From Nitrospirota bacterium (GTDB lineage: Bacteria; Nitrospirota; Nitrospiria; 2-01-FULL-66-17): a DNA stretch of 64,000 nt. This document shows positions 8,687 to 16,241 of this stretch, piece after piece; the first letter of the stretch is position 1; each line of letters begins with the position of its first letter. The stretch covers positions 1 through 64,000 of the forward strand of contig JBFLXB010000010.1 in the NCBI GenBank assembly GCA_040757335.1, given 5' to 3'. The notes under the pieces are model-generated. The model made no database searches, was not told the DNA's origin, and was given only the letters and a program-made list of their open reading frames with translations. The translations under genes and the position numbers were made by a program.

Positions 8687-9502
8687 ATGTTGAGACGCAT
8701 CGAAGATATCGAACCCGAACTGGCCCATATGACCACAAATGCAATCGATATGGTTTGCAGCGTCATCGATTCTAGGCCGGAGCACACTCTCTTGGCTCGT
8801 CAGGCAGAATGGCACATCTGCGGTATCCACTATCATTGCGAGAGATTCTACGAACAATACCGTCGTTTCGTGGAAGAGGCGGCTGCGAGGGTAGCTACAG
8901 GTGCCGAGGCGGTCGTGATGTATTCGCCCGACTCACAGAGAATGTTTTTCGAGTTTTATGCACTCGTAGTGCTCGCTCGTATTGTCCTGGACAACTTGCG
9001 GCACTATGTTGCCCCGGCCTTTACGACCAGGTTCGGCGAGATTCCGAAGTCCGTGACCGCGGTGTTAAAGGGCGAGACTAACTGTCCTCTGTATGAAGAG
9101 ATTCGGGGCAACGCTCTCCTCGCATACTTGATTGATCTGAGGGATTGTCTTGTGCATTACCACTCATTTGCCGTAAGCGACAATGTGCTTCTGATTCAGG
9201 AAGGTGCCACTACCCCAGGGGCTATGGACAGGCACTCTTTCTTCGCCGGGATGGCTCGTGCGTTCTTCAGGCGTGTGAATAACTGTGGGGCTTCCGTCAA
9301 TGTCTATCTGCCGGACAAGATATTTGAAACCCATTCCGGTCACAGGAGGCTGGCAGACTTCACTTATGACAAGAAGTGGCACATCCTGTCGATGGCAGTA
9401 GGGTTCGCGAATTTAAGTGTAAGTGCTGTCGCGAAGGCTCTTAAGGTTCTTCAAGAAACGGACACTCCGATCTTTCGTTACGCCAAACGGTGCTCGACCT
9501 GA
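8687..9502 (+). CDS. HEPN-like protein of the methylase/nuclease cassette (putative RNase)
   Basis: 271 residues, no family recognised outright. Predominantly helical. The segment FFEFYALVVLARIVLDNL followed by LLAYLIDLRDCLVHYHSF resembles a HEPN four-helix bundle, and RDCLVH (Arg152 to His157) fits the R-x4-H motif of HEPN ribonucleases. It lies 25 bases after the nuclease gene, has the same low-GC composition, and ends nine bases before a high-GC housekeeping gene, so it marks the island's right edge. A role as toxin effector or accessory defence protein is inference; it could also be a non-catalytic HEPN-fold protein. Confidence 0.45.
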   Translation: MLRRIEDIEPELAHMTTNAIDMVCSVIDSRPEHTLLARQAEWHICGIHYHCERFYEQYRRFVEEAAARVATGAEAVVMYSPDSQRMFFEFYALVVLARIVLDNLRHYVAPAFTTRFGEIPKSVTAVLKGETNCPLYEEIRGNALLAYLIDLRDCLVHYHSFAVSDNVLLIQEGATTPGAMDRHSFFAGMARAFFRRVNNCGASVNVYLPDKIFETHSGHRRLADFTYDKKWHILSMAVGFANLSVSAVAKALKVLQETDTPIFRYAKRCST

Positions 9503-9511
9503 GAACAAGCC

Positions 9512-10267
9512 GTGAAAAGTTTCCTCATCGACATGGATGGTGTCCTGGTCCGGGGGCCGCAGTTGGTGCCGGGGGCGGATGTGTTTATTGAAAGGCTGAC
9601 CCAGCAGGGGCGGAAGTTCCTGGTGCTGACCAACAACTCGGAGCGCACGCCCAAAGACCTCGAGCATCGGCTGAAGCAGATCGGCCTCAGCGTCGGGGCG
9701 GAGCATATCTATACGTCGGCACTGGCGACCGCGCGGTTTCTCAACAGCCAGCGGCCCAAGGGCACGGCGTTCGTGATCGGGGAGTCCGGGCTCATGGGCG
9801 CGCTGCACGACGTGGGGTACGTGGTGACCGAGTATCACCCGGACTATGTCGTGGTCGGGGACACCCAGCACTACGACCACCAGCGCATCACCCAAGCCAT
9901 CCGGTTGATCAACGACGGCGCGCGGTTCATCGCCACGAATCCGGACGTCACGGGGCCCACCGAATCCGGCATCATTCCCGCCACCGGATCGTTGGTCGCG
10001 CTCATGGAGAAGGCCACCGGACGCCACGCGTACTTCGTGGGCAAGCCCAATCCCTTGATGATGCGGACCGCGCTGCACCAGCTCCAGGAGCACTCCGAAA
10101 ACGCGGTGATGGTCGGCGACCGGATGGACACGGACGTGGTCGCCGGGATCGAGAGCGGCATGGAGACCATCCTCGTGTTGACCGGCGTCACGCGGCGCGA
10201 AGACGTGGACCGTTTTCCCTATCGCCCGGCTCGGATCGTCGAGTCGGTCAGCGCGATCGAGTTGTAA
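9512..10267 (+). CDS. HAD-IIA family sugar phosphatase, NagD-like
   Basis: 251 residues, GTG start. HAD motif I is DMDGVLVRG (nucleophile Asp and acid Asp), motif II LTNNS, Lys in VGKPNPLM, motif [12 protein letters not shown]. The large C2a cap between motifs II and III is typical of NagD and phosphoglycolate or p-nitrophenyl phosphatases. It dephosphorylates small metabolites in the cytoplasm; the substrate is not predictable. Codon use and GC return to the window's normal level here, right after the island. No operon partner is evident. Confidence 0.9.
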   Translation: MKSFLIDMDGVLVRGPQLVPGADVFIERLTQQGRKFLVLTNNSERTPKDLEHRLKQIGLSVGAEHIYTSALATARFLNSQRPKGTAFVIGESGLMGALHDVGYVVTEYHPDYVVVGDTQHYDHQRITQAIRLINDGARFIATNPDVTGPTESGIIPATGSLVALMEKATGRHAYFVGKPNPLMMRTALHQLQEHSENAVMVGDRMDTDVVAGIESGMETILVLTGVTRREDVDRFPYRPARIVESVSAIEL

Positions 10268-10361
10268 CCCCGCCCGGTGCTTGTCCCGCCCGATCGAGCA
10301 ACTCGAGGCGCCAGCGCGCTCACCGGCGGTCGGCGCGACCTTTCAAGCACCCACATCCCCC

Positions 10362-10390
10362 TTGACTGGCGAGGCGAGATTGTCTAGCAT
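10362..10390 (+). promoter_or_regulatory. Sigma-70 promoter upstream of the PEGA-like gene
   Basis: TTGACT (10362-10367), 17-bp spacer and TAGCAT (10385-10390), 70 bp upstream of the ATG at 10461. Confidence 0.5.
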
Positions 10391-10460
10391 CGCCCTCTCA
10401 ATCTGACCGAGGCTGTGCGCAGCGCGGTCTGCGCCGGCTGGAAGCGGGGGAGCGTCGGGT

Positions 10461-10736
10461 ATGAAATCGTTTCCTGTTGCCGTAGGTCCGTCGTCTGGAG
10501 AGGCGTCGGCGATTGCGGGCGTGCAATATCTGTTCGTGGCGTGCAATGTGACGCGCGTGGTCACTGTGGATGGCCGGAACGTGGGCCGAACCGACGAAGT
10601 GATCGAACTGCCTGCCGGCGAACACACGGTCAGCTTGCTCGCTCCGCCTCAAAACTTTCGTCCCAAAGAACGACGGATCACCCTCGCCGGGACGTCGCCG
10701 GAAAAGCCCATGGTGGTTCGTTTCGAGACCCGATAG
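10461..10736 (+). CDS. Small PEGA-domain-like protein
   Basis: 91 residues with no signal peptide. The core VTVDGRNVGRTDEVIELPAG followed by EHTVSLLAPPQNFRP is the beta-sandwich pattern of PEGA domains (xVxVDGxxxGxT...LxAGxHxVxL). The remainder is short, so the protein is essentially one domain. A promoter-like pair precedes it. PEGA domains are usually surface or envelope modules, but this copy lacks an export signal, so its location is unclear. The gene is likely real given the domain match and independent promoter. Confidence 0.6.
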   Translation: MKSFPVAVGPSSGEASAIAGVQYLFVACNVTRVVTVDGRNVGRTDEVIELPAGEHTVSLLAPPQNFRPKERRITLAGTSPEKPMVVRFETR

Positions 10737-10761
10737 CCGCGTGGAGCCACAGACGGCCGGT

Positions 10762-10790
10762 TTGACTTGGCCGGAATAGGTTTGTTAACA
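10762..10790 (+). promoter_or_regulatory. Sigma-70 promoter upstream of the DksA-like gene
   Basis: TTGACT (10762-10767), 17-bp spacer and TTAACA (10785-10790), 46 bp before the ATG at 10837. Confidence 0.55.
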
Positions 10791-10836
10791 TCACGGCTCG
10801 TTTTACCCAAACTGTGGTCGCCTGACGAGGACCCTG

Positions 10837-11259
10837 ATGCCCAAGGACACCAAAACCAAGACTGAACCCAAGAAATCCCCCAAGGCGGCCGCCTCCGAGA
10901 AGGAGCGCGACCTGGCGGAGATTCGTGACGCGCTCGAGCAGCAACGCAGGGCGTTGCTGTCCGACGCAGGGGAGATGATCGGGCAAGGCATTACCTACGG
11001 GGCCGAGAACCTCCCGGATCTCGGCGACCAGGCGAGCGCGGTGACGGATCAGAACTTCATGCTGCGGCTCAAAGAGCGCGAGCAGAAGCTGCTGAAAAAG
11101 ATCGACGAGGCGCTGGAGCGGATGGCGAACGGCACGTTCGGTGTGTGCGAGTCGTGCGGCGGCGAGATCGGGATCAAGCGCCTCAAGGCTCGTCCGGTCA
11201 CCACGCTGTGCATCGAGTGTAAGACCAAGCAGGAAGAGGACGAAAAGGTTCGTCAGTAG
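10837..11259 (+). CDS. dksA: TraR/DksA family zinc-finger transcription regulator
   Basis: 140 residues. A lysine-rich N-terminus leads into a coiled coil (LRLKEREQKLLKKIDEAL) and a C4 zinc finger, CESCGGEI to CIECK. This is the architecture of DksA/TraR proteins, which enter the RNA polymerase secondary channel and tune promoters together with ppGpp. RBS GACGAGGA lies before the ATG. The acidic pair at the coiled-coil tip of E. coli DksA is not clearly conserved, so functional equivalence is uncertain. It is probably first in a short unit with the small membrane protein downstream. Confidence 0.85.
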   Translation: MPKDTKTKTEPKKSPKAAASEKERDLAEIRDALEQQRRALLSDAGEMIGQGITYGAENLPDLGDQASAVTDQNFMLRLKEREQKLLKKIDEALERMANGTFGVCESCGGEIGIKRLKARPVTTLCIECKTKQEEDEKVRQ

Positions 11260-11283
11260 TCCCACCGCTGGTTTTCCCGCCGC

Positions 11284-11457
11284 ATGAGCGCTGCCAAGAA
11301 TCTCGGCGGCTGCCTGATGGTGATCGTGGCGATCCTGGGGTTTTACGTCGCGATCACGCTCAGCTTTACGTTCTGGGCCTTGCCGATCGCGGCGATCCTG
11401 TTTTTCATCTCCCTTATCCTCTTTTCGCTCGCGCTGGGGTCATCGGATCGGCGCTGA
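11284..11457 (+). CDS. Small membrane protein, 57 residues
   Basis: ATG 11284 to TGA 11457 encodes MSAAKNLGGCLMVIVAILGF, then a second hydrophobic stretch (FWALPIAAILFFISLILFSLAL) and a short charged tail SSDRR. Two membrane helices are predicted by eye. It lies 24 bases after the dksA-like gene in the same orientation. I recognise no family. The strongly hydrophobic pattern in one frame argues that it is coding. Confidence 0.5.
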   Translation: MSAAKNLGGCLMVIVAILGFYVAITLSFTFWALPIAAILFFISLILFSLALGSSDRR

Positions 11458-11490
11458 TCGACCTGCGCGAACCGATCTCCATACTCGGAC

Positions 11491-12672
11491 ATGTCCGACC
11501 CGTCAGACGCGTCTGAGCACGATCCCGAAGTCCTGGCCTTGATCCGCGACGAGATCGCGCGCCGCGGCGCCATCACGTTCGCCCGCTTCATGGAATTGGC
11601 CCTGTACGCGCCAGGCGCGGGCTACTACATGCGCGATGCGGAGCGGATCGGGCCGCGCGGGGATTATTACACGAGCAGCAATCTGCACCCTCTGTTCGGC
11701 GAGCTCATCGCCAAACAACTGGTCCAGATGGCAGAACGCCTCGGGCCCTTGCCCGTCACGTTCATCGAACAGGGCGCAGGCCGGGGCGCGCTGGCGTTCG
11801 ATATCGTCCACGCGCTGGTTCACGCGACGCACCTGCCGGCGTGGAGGTACCTGATCGTCGAGAGGAGTCCCGCGATGATCGCGCGGCAGCGGCTTCTGCT
11901 CGAACCGGTTCTGGCTTCGGGGCGCGTGGAGTGGGCGGACGGGCTGCCGACGGAGCCGCTCGACGGGTGCGTGTTGTCCAACGAGTTGGTGGACGCGTTT
12001 CCCGTGCACCGCGTGGTTCAGAAGGACGGCCGGCTCCAAGAGATCTTCGTCGATGCGGCGGGCGAGGGCGTGGCGGAGCGAGTCGATACTCCTTCGACAC
12101 CCGCCTTGGCCGCTTACCTGGATCGCGTGGGCGTCACGCTGGACGAAGGGCAGCAGGCGGAGATCAATCTCGCGGCGATCGATTGGATGCGCGCGGTCGG
12201 GCGATCGCTGCGCCGGGGGTTTGTGCTCACGATCGACTACGGATATCCCGCGGATGAATTGTACGATTCGAGCCGTCGGCGGGGCACGTTGTTGGCGTAT
12301 CATCAACACCGGGCCGGCGAGGCCTTCTTTGAACGCATCGGGCGGCAGGATCTGACCGCGCACGTGGACTTCACCACGCTGGCATGGGCGGGCCGGGGCG
12401 CCGATCTGGAGGTGGAGGGGTTTGCGGATCAGACGAGCTTCTTGCTCGGCTTGGGCGCGCACGACGCGGCCGAGCGGCTGCTCGCCGCTGCGACCGACGC
12501 AGCCGAGCGTGAGCGCACGCTGGCGAGCATTCGCGGCCTGCTCGACCCGCACGACATGGGTCGCCTCTTCAAGGTCCTGATCCAACGCAAGGGCGTGCCC
12601 CCGAGCCGCCTCCTGGGCCTCTCCCTGGGCTCGGGCCGAGCCGGCCGGCTCGGCCCCGCAACCGCCCGATAA
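11491..12672 (+). CDS. SAM-dependent methyltransferase of the MidA/NDUFAF7 family
   Basis: 393 residues. The N-terminus has the family pattern GAITFARFMELALYAPGAGYY and GDYYTSSNLHPLFGELIA; the SAM site is EQGAGRGALAFDI; later VLSNELVDAFPVHRV and TIDYGYPADELY are characteristic. In mitochondria the homolog NDUFAF7 dimethylates an arginine of the 49-kDa (NuoD-type) subunit and is needed for complex I assembly. Here the gene lies directly upstream of nuoA, with the nuo promoter in between, so an assembly role is an attractive inference. The start ATG 11491 fits the family's usual length. Confidence 0.88.
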   Translation: MSDPSDASEHDPEVLALIRDEIARRGAITFARFMELALYAPGAGYYMRDAERIGPRGDYYTSSNLHPLFGELIAKQLVQMAERLGPLPVTFIEQGAGRGALAFDIVHALVHATHLPAWRYLIVERSPAMIARQRLLLEPVLASGRVEWADGLPTEPLDGCVLSNELVDAFPVHRVVQKDGRLQEIFVDAAGEGVAERVDTPSTPALAAYLDRVGVTLDEGQQAEINLAAIDWMRAVGRSLRRGFVLTIDYGYPADELYDSSRRRGTLLAYHQHRAGEAFFERIGRQDLTAHVDFTTLAWAGRGADLEVEGFADQTSFLLGLGAHDAAERLLAAATDAAERERTLASIRGLLDPHDMGRLFKVLIQRKGVPPSRLLGLSLGSGRAGRLGPATAR

Positions 12673-12686
12673 GCCGTCGAATCTGC

Positions 12687-12716
12687 TTGACACTCAAAAC
12701 AGCAGTCGATTAAGAT
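12687..12716 (+). promoter_or_regulatory. Sigma-70 promoter of the nuo operon
   Basis: TTGACA (12687-12692), 18-bp spacer, TAAGAT (12711-12716). A transcript would start near 12723 and carry a leader of about 70 bases before nuoA. Confidence 0.65.
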
Positions 12717-12794
12717 GTCACCCCTGCTCTACAGCCGGAAGTGTGGTCACGGCGGCAGAGCCGGCAATCGGTATTTCGTCTCCGAGGAGGTCCC

Positions 12795-13166
12795 GTGCCT
12801 GGAGAGTACGTTCCTCAGCAGTACCTGCCGATTCTGATTTTCGCCGGCATCGCGGCGGTGTTCGGGTTCGCCCAACTCTTTGTCGCGTCGTTCGTCCGGC
12901 CGCACGACCCCTATCGTGACAAGCTCCAGCCCTACGAAAGCGGCGTCCAACCGTTCTCGGATGCGCGCATCCCGTTTCCGATGCGCTACTACGTGATCAC
13001 CATGCTCTTTGTCATTTTTGACATCGAAGCCGTGTTCCTGTTTCCGTGGGCCGTGGTGTTCAACCAGATCGGCCTCTACGCGCTGGTGGAAATGGTGCTG
13101 TTCATCGCCATCCTGCTCGTGGGCTACGTGTACGCGTGGAAAAAGGGGGCGTTGGAATGGGAGTAG
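12795..13166 (+). CDS. nuoA: NADH-quinone oxidoreductase subunit A
   Basis: Membrane subunit of complex I, 123 residues with three transmembrane helices. [20 protein letters not shown] and [16 protein letters not shown] are the conserved loop and helix of NuoA/ND3. GTG 12795 is chosen because GAGGAGG lies four bases upstream and it removes a non-conserved 18-residue extension. It is first in the nuo operon and overlaps nuoB by ten bases. Confidence 0.95.
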   Translation: MPGEYVPQQYLPILIFAGIAAVFGFAQLFVASFVRPHDPYRDKLQPYESGVQPFSDARIPFPMRYYVITMLFVIFDIEAVFLFPWAVVFNQIGLYALVEMVLFIAILLVGYVYAWKKGALEWE

Positions 13167-13636
13167 GCGGCGCGCTCGACTCCACGCTGATCACCACGAA
13201 AGTGGACTCCGTCATCAACTGGGCGCGCAAGTCCTCGCTCTGGCCCATGACGTTCGGCTTGGCGTGCTGCGCCATCGAAATGATCGCCTCGGTGTCGGCC
13301 CGGCACGACATCGACCGCTACGGCGCCGGCGTGTTCCGCGCGTCGCCCCGCCAGTCGGACCTGATGATCGTCGCCGGCACGGTGTGCCGCAAGATGGCGC
13401 CGATCATCCGCCGGATTTACGACCAAATGCCGGAACCTCGGTACGTCATCTCGATGGGGTCGTGCGCGACGTCCGGGAACATTTACAACAGCTACTCGGT
13501 CGTGCAGGGCGTCGACCAGATCGTCCCGGTGGACATCTACGTCCCCGGGTGCCCGCCTCGCCCTGAAGCCCTCTTCGACGGGATCTTGAAGCTGCAACAG
13601 AAGATTATGCAGCGCAAGGTATTGACGAAAGCCTAG
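13157..13636 (+). CDS. nuoB: NADH-quinone oxidoreductase subunit B
   Basis: 159 residues. This subunit holds the terminal 4Fe-4S cluster N2 next to the quinone site. The cysteines are visible: tandem CC in [10 protein letters not shown], then GSCATSG and [13 protein letters not shown] 13157 overlaps the end of nuoA, so translation is coupled. Family length is normal, with no extension. Confidence 0.96.
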   Translation: MGVGGALDSTLITTKVDSVINWARKSSLWPMTFGLACCAIEMIASVSARHDIDRYGAGVFRASPRQSDLMIVAGTVCRKMAPIIRRIYDQMPEPRYVISMGSCATSGNIYNSYSVVQGVDQIVPVDIYVPGCPPRPEALFDGILKLQQKIMQRKVLTKA

Positions 13637-13638
13637 GC

Positions 13639-14145
13639 GTGCATCCCCTGGCGCAATTCGTCCAAGACCGGTTTCCCGGTGCGATCACCGATGTCACGGA
13701 AGCCTTCGGCGAGTTGACGGTTTCCCTGCGCAAGGATCGCATCGTGGGAGTGTGCCGGGCCCTGCGGGACGACCCCGCGTGGCGGTTCGACCTCTTGAGC
13801 GACGTGTTGTCGGTGGATTTCCCGGACGACGAGGAGCGCTTCGAGGTGATTTACCATCTCTGCTCCATCGAGAAGCACCACCGCGTCAGGCTCAAAGCGC
13901 GGGTGTCCGAGGATGACTGCCGCATCGAGTCGGTGACATCGGTGTGGCCGGGCGCAAACTTTATGGAGCGCGAAGTCTACGACCTGATGGGGATCGAGTT
14001 CACCAACCACCCCGATCTGCGGCGGATCCTCCTCACCGACGATTTCGACGGCCATCCGCTCAGGAAAGACTACCCCACCGAGGGCACGGGATGGCGCAAC
14101 ACGTTCGAGTTCTTGCCAAAGGGTGAGGGGCCCTCAGTCGTATGA
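13639..14145 (+). CDS. nuoC: NADH-quinone oxidoreductase subunit C
   Basis: 168 residues, GTG start two bases after nuoB. This is the 30-kDa subunit of the complex I connecting module. The signature VTSVWPGANFMEREVYDLMGIEF is the family's conserved block, followed by LRRILLTDDFDGHPLRKDY. It is a separate gene, not fused to nuoD as in enterobacteria. Repeat copy 2 separates it from nuoD. Confidence 0.95.
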   Translation: MHPLAQFVQDRFPGAITDVTEAFGELTVSLRKDRIVGVCRALRDDPAWRFDLLSDVLSVDFPDDEERFEVIYHLCSIEKHHRVRLKARVSEDDCRIESVTSVWPGANFMEREVYDLMGIEFTNHPDLRRILLTDDFDGHPLRKDYPTEGTGWRNTFEFLPKGEGPSVV

Positions 14146-14150
14146 CGCTG

Positions 14151-14339
14151 GGAGCCTGTCCATGAAAAGTCATCTGCGGCGTTGCCGCTCTTACGGTACC
14201 ACGGCCGCCTCACCGTCTCGGCGGCGCTCGTGGATAGGCGCCACTTCTTCGTGGCGCCACTCGCCTCACGTACGCACTCAGTACGCTCCGCTCCGGTGCT
14301 CAGCGGCGCCTGGCATCTGGCTTTTCCTGAACAGGCTCC
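14151..14339 (+). repeat. Intergenic inverted-repeat element, copy 2 (inside the nuo operon)
   Basis: Lies between nuoC and nuoD. Ends GGAGCCTGTCC and GAACAGGCTCC match copy 1. The interior has a 60-70 bp block, including the hairpin GGCGCCAC-TTCTTC-GTGGCGCC, that is shared with copy 4 but not with the short copies. A partial extra terminus (ACAGGCTCC, 14358-14366) follows, just before nuoD. Insertion has pushed nuoD about 240 bp from nuoC. Confidence 0.85.
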
Positions 14340-14381
14340 GCTCTCGCAGGTTAGTCAGACAGGCTCCCGGTGAGTGTACTT

Positions 14382-15656
14382 ATGGCTGACGCTACCAAGA
14401 CCCAGCGCCCGGTCTCGAACGGGCAGCGCGACGACTTCGGCGTCATCTACCACGAGCCCGAAGCGCCGGCCGACGATCGCGCGGTGCTGCGCACCGAAGA
14501 ACTGTTGCTCAACATGGGGCCCCAACACCCCAGCACCCACGGGGTCCTTCGCGTGGTGCTCGAGCTGGAGGGCGAACGGATTCTCAAAGCCACGCCGCAC
14601 CTGGGGTATCTCCACCGTGGCACCGAGAAGCTTGCCGAAGGCAAGACCTATCAGCAGATCGTGACGTTGACGGACCGGCTCGATTACGTCTGCGCCATGA
14701 CCAACAACTTCGCCTACGTCCGGGCGGTCGAGAAATTGTTGGGGGTCAAGGTGCCTCCGCGCGCCGAATACGTCCGGACCATCGTGGCGGAGATGCAGCG
14801 CATCTCGGGCCACCTGTTCTGGTTGGGCACCCAGGCGCTCGACATCGGCGCCATGACCGTATTTTTCTACACGTTTCGTGAACGGGAGATCCTGATCGAG
14901 CTGTTCGAGAAGCTGTGCGGCGCGCGCCTGACGTACAGTTACTATACGATCGGCGGGGTGAGCAACGACCTCACGCCGGAGATCATCAACCGGCTCCGTG
15001 CGTTCCTCAAAGCGTTCCCGGACAACGTCTCCGAATACAACACGCTACTGGAGAACAACCGGATCTGGCTGGCGCGCACTAAAAACGTGGCCGTCATCTC
15101 GGCCCAAGACGCGGTGGCCTACAGCCTCACCGGGCCCACGCTGCGAGGCTCGGGCGTGAACTACGACATCCGGAAAGCCGAGCCCTACGCCGCCTACGCC
15201 GACGTGGACTGGGAAGTGCCGCTGGGCAAGAACGGCGACACCTACGATCGCTACTTCATTCGCATCGAGGAGATGCGGCAGAGCGCGCGGATCATCAGCC
15301 AGTGCCTGGACAAGCTCCCCGACGGTCCGGTCTCCATCGACGTGCCCGGCATCACCTTTCCGTCCAAGGATCGGGTCATGGTGGACATGGAGAGCCTGAT
15401 CCATCATTTCAAGATGGCTTGTGAAGGCATCAAAGCGCCCAAAGGCGAGGTCTACTGCGCGACCGAGGTGCCCAAGGGTGAGTTGGGGTTCTACATCAAC
15501 AGCGACGGCGGGAACCACCCCTACCGCTTGAAAATCCGCTCGCCCAGCTACGTCCACCTGGGCGCGTTCGACTATATGGCGAGGGGGTATCTCATCGCCG
15601 ACATCGTGACGATCTTCGGCACGTACGATGTGGTGATGGGGGAGTGCGACCGCTGA
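14382..15656 (+). CDS. nuoD: NADH-quinone oxidoreductase subunit D
   Basis: 49-kDa subunit lining the quinone pocket, 424 residues from ATG 14382. Conserved stretches are LLNMGPQHPSTHGVLR, LGYLHRGTEKLAEGKTY, ISGHLFWLGTQALDIGA and the C-terminal DIVTIFGTYDVVMGECDR. ATG 14382 is preferred, with GGTGAG as its ribosome site; GTG 14370, at the tail of the repeat, is an in-frame alternative. Arg79 in HRGTEK lies in the region where NDUFAF7 modifies the mitochondrial subunit, of interest because a MidA-type gene is adjacent to the operon. Confidence 0.95.
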   Translation: MADATKTQRPVSNGQRDDFGVIYHEPEAPADDRAVLRTEELLLNMGPQHPSTHGVLRVVLELEGERILKATPHLGYLHRGTEKLAEGKTYQQIVTLTDRLDYVCAMTNNFAYVRAVEKLLGVKVPPRAEYVRTIVAEMQRISGHLFWLGTQALDIGAMTVFFYTFREREILIELFEKLCGARLTYSYYTIGGVSNDLTPEIINRLRAFLKAFPDNVSEYNTLLENNRIWLARTKNVAVISAQDAVAYSLTGPTLRGSGVNYDIRKAEPYAAYADVDWEVPLGKNGDTYDRYFIRIEEMRQSARIISQCLDKLPDGPVSIDVPGITFPSKDRVMVDMESLIHHFKMACEGIKAPKGEVYCATEVPKGELGFYINSDGGNHPYRLKIRSPSYVHLGAFDYMARGYLIADIVTIFGTYDVVMGECDR

Positions 15657-15657
15657 T

Positions 15658-15685
15658 GAGCCCGTCCAGGAAAGGCCACGGGCTC
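15658..15685 (+). repeat. Deleted remnant of the inverted-repeat element
   Basis: GAGCCCGT (15658-15665), a 12-base loop beginning CCAGGAAAGG, then ACGGGCTC (15678-15685). The left end resembles GCCTGTCCAGGAATGG of copy 5, and the sequence after the right arm (CGCTTTCGCGG) resembles the flank of copy 5. It reads as an element whose interior has been lost, leaving an 8-bp hairpin between nuoD and nuoE. Confidence 0.5.
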
Positions 15686-15713
15686 CGCTTTCGCGGCTAC
15701 CGGAGAGGCGTTG

Positions 15714-16235
15714 ATGCTGTCTGAAGCCGCCAAGACCAGGATCCAGGAGCTGTTCCCGCGCTACCCCGACAAGCGGTCGTGCACGCTCGCGGCGTTGCGC
15801 ATCGCGCAGAAGGAACAGGGATACATCAGCGAAGAGGCGATGGCCGACATCGGCGTGCTCCTGGAGCTGACCCCGGTGCAGGTGTACGAGACCGCCACGT
15901 TCTACACGATGTTCACCCTGCAACCGGTCGGCAAGTACCTGATCCAAGTCTGCCGAACCCTCTCGTGCGCGCTGGTTGGGGCGGGGAGCCTGATCCGGCA
16001 CCTGGAGCAGAAACTGGGCATCACCGCGGGTGAGACCACGCCCGACGGCCTCTTTACCCTGAAAAAGGTCGAGTGCCTGGCGGGGTGCGGGGCGGGCCCG
16101 ATGATGCAGATCAATGATGAGTACTACGAGTATCTGACAACGGACAAGGTGGACCGGATCCTGGAGGATCTCAGACGCGACGGCAAGTCCTCGTTGGCGT
16201 CCGGTCCATTCCTCATCCCCCTGCAGATGGCATAG
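15714..16235 (+). CDS. nuoE: NADH-quinone oxidoreductase subunit E
   Basis: 173 residues, thioredoxin-fold 2Fe-2S subunit (24 kDa) of the NADH-oxidising module. The four cluster cysteines are in VCRTLSC and ECLAGCGAGP. ATG 15714 follows GGAGAGG; TTG 15711 is one codon upstream. It lies six bases before nuoF, its partner. Confidence 0.95.
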   Translation: MLSEAAKTRIQELFPRYPDKRSCTLAALRIAQKEQGYISEEAMADIGVLLELTPVQVYETATFYTMFTLQPVGKYLIQVCRTLSCALVGAGSLIRHLEQKLGITAGETTPDGLFTLKKVECLAGCGAGPMMQINDEYYEYLTTDKVDRILEDLRRDGKSSLASGPFLIPLQMA

Positions 16236-16241
16236 GCGACC

